Assembly (NCBI RefSeq): GCF_011601275.1
Contig: NZ_JAAOLY010000021.1
Coordinates: 19,734 to 83,733 of the forward strand
From: Janthinobacterium lividum
GTDB lineage: Bacteria; Pseudomonadota; Gammaproteobacteria; Burkholderiales; Burkholderiaceae_D
DNA length: 64,000 bases
Direction of reading: 5' to 3'
The notes below the pieces were generated by a model. It was not told the origin of the DNA. It worked only from the letters and a program-made list of their open reading frames with translations, and ran no database searches. Shown one piece after another: positions 60,320-64,000 of the stretch (within the stretch, counting starts at the first letter, position 1; every line of letters starts with the position of its first letter). Made by a program: the position numbers and the translations under genes.

Positions 60320-61936
60320 ATGCTGCACGCCCGCCATCTTCCCCTGTCCCTCCTGATGCTCGCCCTGGCCGCCTGTGGCGGCGGAGACGATACGCCACCT
60401 GTCCCGGTCACGCCGCCGGCCACTCCGCCCGTCACGCCACCGCCCACCACCTACTACCAGACCAAGACGCCGTACACGCCGCAGCAGGACGCGGCCACAT
60501 ACGAAACCGCGCCGGCCGGCTACGCGCCCGTGTTTACCGAACTGGTGGCGCGCCATGGTTCGCGCGGGCTGTCGAGCATGAAATACGATGCGGCCTTCTA
60601 CAACGTCTGGCAACGGGCGGCCGCCGACGATGCGCTCACGCCGCTGGGGCAAAAGCTGGGAGCCGACATCCTGAAACTGATGAAGGCCAACGCGCTGCTC
60701 GGCTACGGCGTGGACGGCATCACGGCGCCCGGCTACGGCAACCTGTCGCAGACGGGCATCAATGAGCACAAGCAGCTGGCCGTGCGCATGCTGGCGCGCC
60801 TGCCCGCCCTGTTCACGCAGCTGGGCGCGAACGCCGCCAGCGCGCCGCGCCAGATCGTCACCATCAGTTCCGGCGTGGACCGCGCCAAGGACAGCGCCGC
60901 GTATTTTGCGCAGTCGCTGGCCGCCACGGCACCAAACGTCGCGCCGCTGATTACCCTGCCGCCCGCGCCCGCCGGCTACCCGGCCGGCAAGCCCGTGGCC
61001 CAGCCCAATGGCACCAACCGCTTCCTGCTGTATGCGCACAAGCTGGTGCCGAAGACGGACCTCGTCACCGATGCCCTCGACCGCCATTACCCGACTTACC
61101 AGGATAGCCAAGCCTATCAGGCCTACCTGGAAAGCCCCGCCTTCCTGGCCAAGTACACAGCCATCGACACGGATGCCACGGCGCGCACCCTGGGCCGCGA
61201 AGTGCTGGAACGTCTGTTCAGCAAGGCCTTCGTCGACAAGATCGACAATGGCACCTACCGCTTCGCCAATACGGGCACGTACAGTTTCACCAGCGACGAC
61301 GGCAAATTCACCAACACCGTCACGGGCGACGGCGGCACCACGATCAAGGGCCTGGCCGACGCGGCCTCGGTGCTGTACAACCTGTACGCCATCATGGCCG
61401 GCATGACGAGCGAAGTGAAAGCCGACTTCGTACAGTACATGCCGTCGGACGCGGCCAAGTACCAGGCCTTCGTGCAGGACTACCAGGATTTCTATAACAA
61501 GGGCCCCGGCACCACGGAAAGCGCCGGCGTCACCTGGAACTACGTGCGCGCGCTGCGCGACGACTTTTTCACGGAAGTGGACGCCATCGCGCGCGGCGAC
61601 CTGTCGCACGGCGCCAAGCTGCGCTTCACGCATGCGGAAGCCATCATCCCGCTGGCCACGGCCATGGGCCTGAAGACCGTTGTCGGCGCGCTGCCTGCGG
61701 CGCAAACCTACAGCTATGACAACAGCAGCTGGCGCGGCCTGTACGTGGCGCCGATGGCGGCCAACATGCAGTGGGACGTGTACCGCGACGCCGGTGGCAA
61801 TGTGCTCGTGAAAATGCTGTACAACGAAAAGGAAACGGACTTCCAGGCCGCCTGCGATGGCGCCCGCTTTGCTGCCGGCAGCCATTTCTATGTGTATGCG
61901 AAACTGAAGACCTGCTACGGCCACGTGGCGCAGTAA
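60320..61936 (+). CDS. Histidine-type phosphatase lipoprotein, MINPP-like (phytase) A
   Basis: A 538-residue clade-2 histidine phosphatase. The lipobox LAAC (Cys19) is followed by a Pro/Thr-rich linker (25-44). The catalytic RHGSRG (78-83) is a variant of RHGxRxP without the last proline, and the acid/base is HAE (438-440) rather than HD, the combination typical of multiple inositol polyphosphate phosphatase (MINPP). Such enzymes release phosphate from phytate or other inositol phosphates. AAGGAAA lies before ATG 60320. It follows the phospholipase by 80 bases and has a paralogue directly downstream. Confidence 0.87.
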   Translation: MLHARHLPLSLLMLALAACGGGDDTPPVPVTPPATPPVTPPPTTYYQTKTPYTPQQDAATYETAPAGYAPVFTELVARHGSRGLSSMKYDAAFYNVWQRAAADDALTPLGQKLGADILKLMKANALLGYGVDGITAPGYGNLSQTGINEHKQLAVRMLARLPALFTQLGANAASAPRQIVTISSGVDRAKDSAAYFAQSLAATAPNVAPLITLPPAPAGYPAGKPVAQPNGTNRFLLYAHKLVPKTDLVTDALDRHYPTYQDSQAYQAYLESPAFLAKYTAIDTDATARTLGREVLERLFSKAFVDKIDNGTYRFANTGTYSFTSDDGKFTNTVTGDGGTTIKGLADAASVLYNLYAIMAGMTSEVKADFVQYMPSDAAKYQAFVQDYQDFYNKGPGTTESAGVTWNYVRALRDDFFTEVDAIARGDLSHGAKLRFTHAEAIIPLATAMGLKTVVGALPAAQTYSYDNSSWRGLYVAPMAANMQWDVYRDAGGNVLVKMLYNEKETDFQAACDGARFAAGSHFYVYAKLKTCYGHVAQ

Positions 61937-62053
61937 CCGCGAAGTGCAGGCGGGCAGCCGTGCCCGCCTGTCTGGCGTTTGATGCTAGGCTACGCCTGGT
62001 AATCAATCACGTCACCCGCGGATCGCCATGCCCCACCGTTCCCCCTGTCCAGC

Positions 62054-63595
62054 ATGCTGCTGGCCCTGTCCTTGCACGCCAGTCACGTCCTGGCCGTCGA
62101 AGGCCATTACCAGACCAAGACGCCCTATGCGCCGCAGCAGGATACGGCCACGTATGCCGCGCCGCCGGCCGGCTTCCAGCCCATCTACACGCAACTGGTG
62201 GCGCGCCACGGCTCGCGCGGCTTGACCGGCATGAAGAGCGACGCGGCCCTGTATGCGATGTGGCAGCAGGCCGCCGCGCAGGATGCGCTGATGCCTTTGG
62301 GACGCGAACTGGGTCCCGACATCCTGGCCCTGATGAAGGCCAACGCGCTGCTTGGTTATGGCGTGGCCGGCATCGAGAAACCCGGCTACGGCAATCTGTC
62401 GCAGACGGGCATCGAGGAACACCAGCAACTGGCCGTGCGCATGCTGGCGCGCATGCCCGCCCTGTTTACGCAAGTGGGCCAGGACGCGGCGACGGCGCCG
62501 CGCCAGCTCGTCACCATCGATTCCGGCGTGGACCGCGCGCGCGACAGTGCACGCTTTTTCACGCAGTCGCTGCTGGAGCACGCGCCCGCCCTGGCTCCCT
62601 TGTTGTACTTTCCGCTCGCCCCGGCGCCGTATCCGCAGGGACGCAAGGCGGTACCGCAAGCGGATGGCGTCAACCGCTTCCTGCTGTACGCGCACAAGCT
62701 GACGCCGCAGACGGATCTTGTCGCCGATCGCGCCAACCCGTATTACCCCACGTATGCCGCCAGCCAGGCCTACCAATACTATGAAAGAACCAAGCAGCTG
62801 CACGCGCTGATGGATGCCCCGGCCAGGCTGCCGGCAGCGGCCGCGCATGCACGCCACGTGCTTGAACGGCTGTTTGCACCTGCCTTTCTCGACCAGCTTG
62901 AGCGCGGCGCCGCCAGCTATGCGGACACGGGCAGCTACACGTTCACCAGCGCGGACGGGAAACTCACGCGCACCATGGCGGGCAGCGGCAAGACCGTCAT
63001 CCGCAGCCTGAATGCGGCCGCGACGAAACTGTATGAACTGTATGCGATCGCCGCCGGCATGCGCCATGAAGTGCCGGCCGATTTCAGCCGCTACATGCCC
63101 GCCGAGGATGCGCGCTACTACGCCTATATCGCCGACCACGAGGATTTTTACCAGAAAGGGCCGGGCACCACGAGCAGCGCAGGCGTAACCTGGCGCTTCG
63201 CGCTGGCCTTGCGCGACGATTTTTTCAAGGAAGTCGATGCACTGGCCAGCGGTGACTTGGGCCACGCGGCCAAGCTGCGCTTCACGCACGCCGAGATGAT
63301 CATTCCGCTCGCCTCGGCCATGGGCTTGAAAGAGGCGCTGGCACCGCTGCCGATATCGGACAGCGCCAGCCATAAAGGCCCTCGATGGCGCGGCCAGAAC
63401 GTCTCGCCGCTGGCGGCCAACATGCAGTGGGATGTGTACCGCAACAGCGAAGGACAGCTGATCGTGCGCCTGCTGTACAACGAAAAGGAAACCGATTTCC
63501 AGGCCGCGTGCGACGGCGCCCGCATCGTGCCGGGCAGCGTCTTCTACGACTATGCAAAACTGAAAACTTGCTACGGATACGTGGCGGCGCGCTGA
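62054..63595 (+). CDS. Histidine-type phosphatase, MINPP-like B (paralogue; possible N-terminal frameshift)
   Basis: A 513-residue paralogue of the upstream phosphatase, collinear over its length, with RHGSRG (51-56) and HAE (412-414). It lacks the lipobox. The ATG at 62054 gives a short signal (LLALSLHASHVLA) with no ribosome site. An ATG at 62028 lies in another frame; one extra C in the C5 run at 62041-62045 would join it in frame and give a full Sec signal of about 23 residues (MPHRSPLSSMLLALSLHASH and LA). So the true start may be 62028 with an indel in the data, or with phase variation. It probably acts as a soluble periplasmic or secreted phytase. Confidence 0.83.
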   Translation: MLLALSLHASHVLAVEGHYQTKTPYAPQQDTATYAAPPAGFQPIYTQLVARHGSRGLTGMKSDAALYAMWQQAAAQDALMPLGRELGPDILALMKANALLGYGVAGIEKPGYGNLSQTGIEEHQQLAVRMLARMPALFTQVGQDAATAPRQLVTIDSGVDRARDSARFFTQSLLEHAPALAPLLYFPLAPAPYPQGRKAVPQADGVNRFLLYAHKLTPQTDLVADRANPYYPTYAASQAYQYYERTKQLHALMDAPARLPAAAAHARHVLERLFAPAFLDQLERGAASYADTGSYTFTSADGKLTRTMAGSGKTVIRSLNAAATKLYELYAIAAGMRHEVPADFSRYMPAEDARYYAYIADHEDFYQKGPGTTSSAGVTWRFALALRDDFFKEVDALASGDLGHAAKLRFTHAEMIIPLASAMGLKEALAPLPISDSASHKGPRWRGQNVSPLAANMQWDVYRNSEGQLIVRLLYNEKETDFQAACDGARIVPGSVFYDYAKLKTCYGYVAAR

Positions 63596-63617
63596 TGCAG
63601 CGCACCGCCATGGTGCC

Positions 63618-64000
63618 TTACTTCAGGGTCGGCATGGCAAACTCGGCGCCTGCCGCCGTCGATGCCGGCCAGCGCTGCGTGACGGCCTTCTGTTTCGTGT
63701 AGAAACGCACGGATTCCGGACCGTGCGCATGGTGGTCGCCAAACAGGCTGCGCTTCCAGCCGCCGAAGCTGTGGAAGGCCATCGGCACGGGAATCGGCAC
63801 GTTCACGCCGACCATGCCCACCTGCACCCGGTGCGTATACTCGCGCGCCGTGTTGCCGTCGCGCGTGTAGATGGCCGTGCCGTTGCCATATTCATGCGCA
63901 TTGACCAGGTCCAGCGCCGTCGTAAAGTCCGGCACGCGCACGATGCACAGCACGGGGCCGAAGATTTCTTCCTTGTAGATCGTCATGTCCGGCGTGACGT
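63618..64000 (-). CDS. mmsA: Methylmalonate-semialdehyde dehydrogenase (CoA-acylating), C-terminal part
   Basis: The last 127 residues of an aldehyde dehydrogenase; the rest lies beyond base 64000. The visible part reads [20 protein letters not shown], then [20 protein letters not shown] and [19 protein letters not shown], which is the MmsA end of the family (valine and inositol catabolism: methylmalonate or malonate semialdehyde to propionyl- or acetyl-CoA). The catalytic cysteine is out of view. It converges on the histidine phosphatase gene 22 bases away. No other valine or inositol genes are visible. Confidence 0.9.
   Translation of the reverse strand, partial: VTPDMTIYKEEIFGPVLCIVRVPDFTTALDLVNAHEYGNGTAIYTRDGNTAREYTHRVQVGMVGVNVPIPVPMAFHSFGGWKRSLFGDHHAHGPESVRFYTKQKAVTQRWPASTAAGAEFAMPTLK

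Overview
This GC-rich window reads as chromosome of a beta-proteobacterium, most likely Oxalobacteraceae (Janthinobacterium/Massilia/Duganella type). The assignment is an inference from overall protein style, a MutL of the endonuclease type, the queG/tsaE/amiC neighbourhood and short GGGTCTGACCCC repeats; no ribosomal marker is present. Coding density is high, many neighbours overlap by 4 or 8 bases, and no insertion sequence, prophage or CRISPR array was seen.

Layout. 1-6208 (minus): a tight seven-gene lipid-type operon (KAS III, SDR reductase, MBL-fold hydrolase, adenylate-forming enzyme, PAP2 phosphatase, alkylglycerol-monooxygenase-like hydroxylase, and a fatty-acid desaturase cut by the window edge). 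I do not recognise it as a named pathway and it is the best candidate for an undescribed system. 6258-8998: a voltage-gated K+ channel with a C-terminal zinc ribbon and a KefB/C-type antiporter. 9109-15413: housekeeping and membrane genes (YdjM-like, DUF4401/GDYXXLXY fusion, DUF2157, DUF427, DsbA/FrnE, plsY, ybaK). 15451-18944: an EEP-family protein and a PAS-GGDEF-EAL protein. 19337-23692: an HAE-type RND pump without outer-membrane partner. 23765-25082: mgtC behind a long structured leader, then a small gene that looks like a second copy of the MgtC C-terminal domain.

25074-32891: a two-component system divergent from a CzcCBA-like metal efflux operon, with putative regulator sites between them. 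32960-34676: a small charged protein, xerD and ogt. 34677-35074: a non-coding, AT-richer gap with terminators on both strands and a possible structured RNA. 35075-40820: a TRAP dicarboxylate transporter (dctPQM) divergent from its sensor/regulator (dctSR), with a 24-bp perfect palindrome between. 40901-42416: a YqjH/YqjI-like pair (siderophore-interacting reductase and His-rich PadR regulator) behind a 12-bp inverted repeat. 42530-52883: DUF3052-like gene, queG, tsaE, amiC, mutarotase, alpha carbonic anhydrase, dedA, periplasmic cyclophilin, mutL, miaA.

52934-53240: two identical tRNA-Met(CAU) genes with promoter and terminator. 53329-57448: a Fur-box-controlled FecI/FecR/TonB-receptor iron uptake unit. 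57592-63595: a LacI-family regulator, a phospholipase-C/acid-phosphatase-type lipoprotein with LacI-like operators over its start site, and two paralogous MINPP-like histidine phosphatases; together this looks like an organophosphate-scavenging island. The window ends inside mmsA (minus strand).

Recurring themes are metal handling (Mg, Zn/Co/Cd type, Fe) and surface/lipid functions, each carrying its own local regulator and visible operator.
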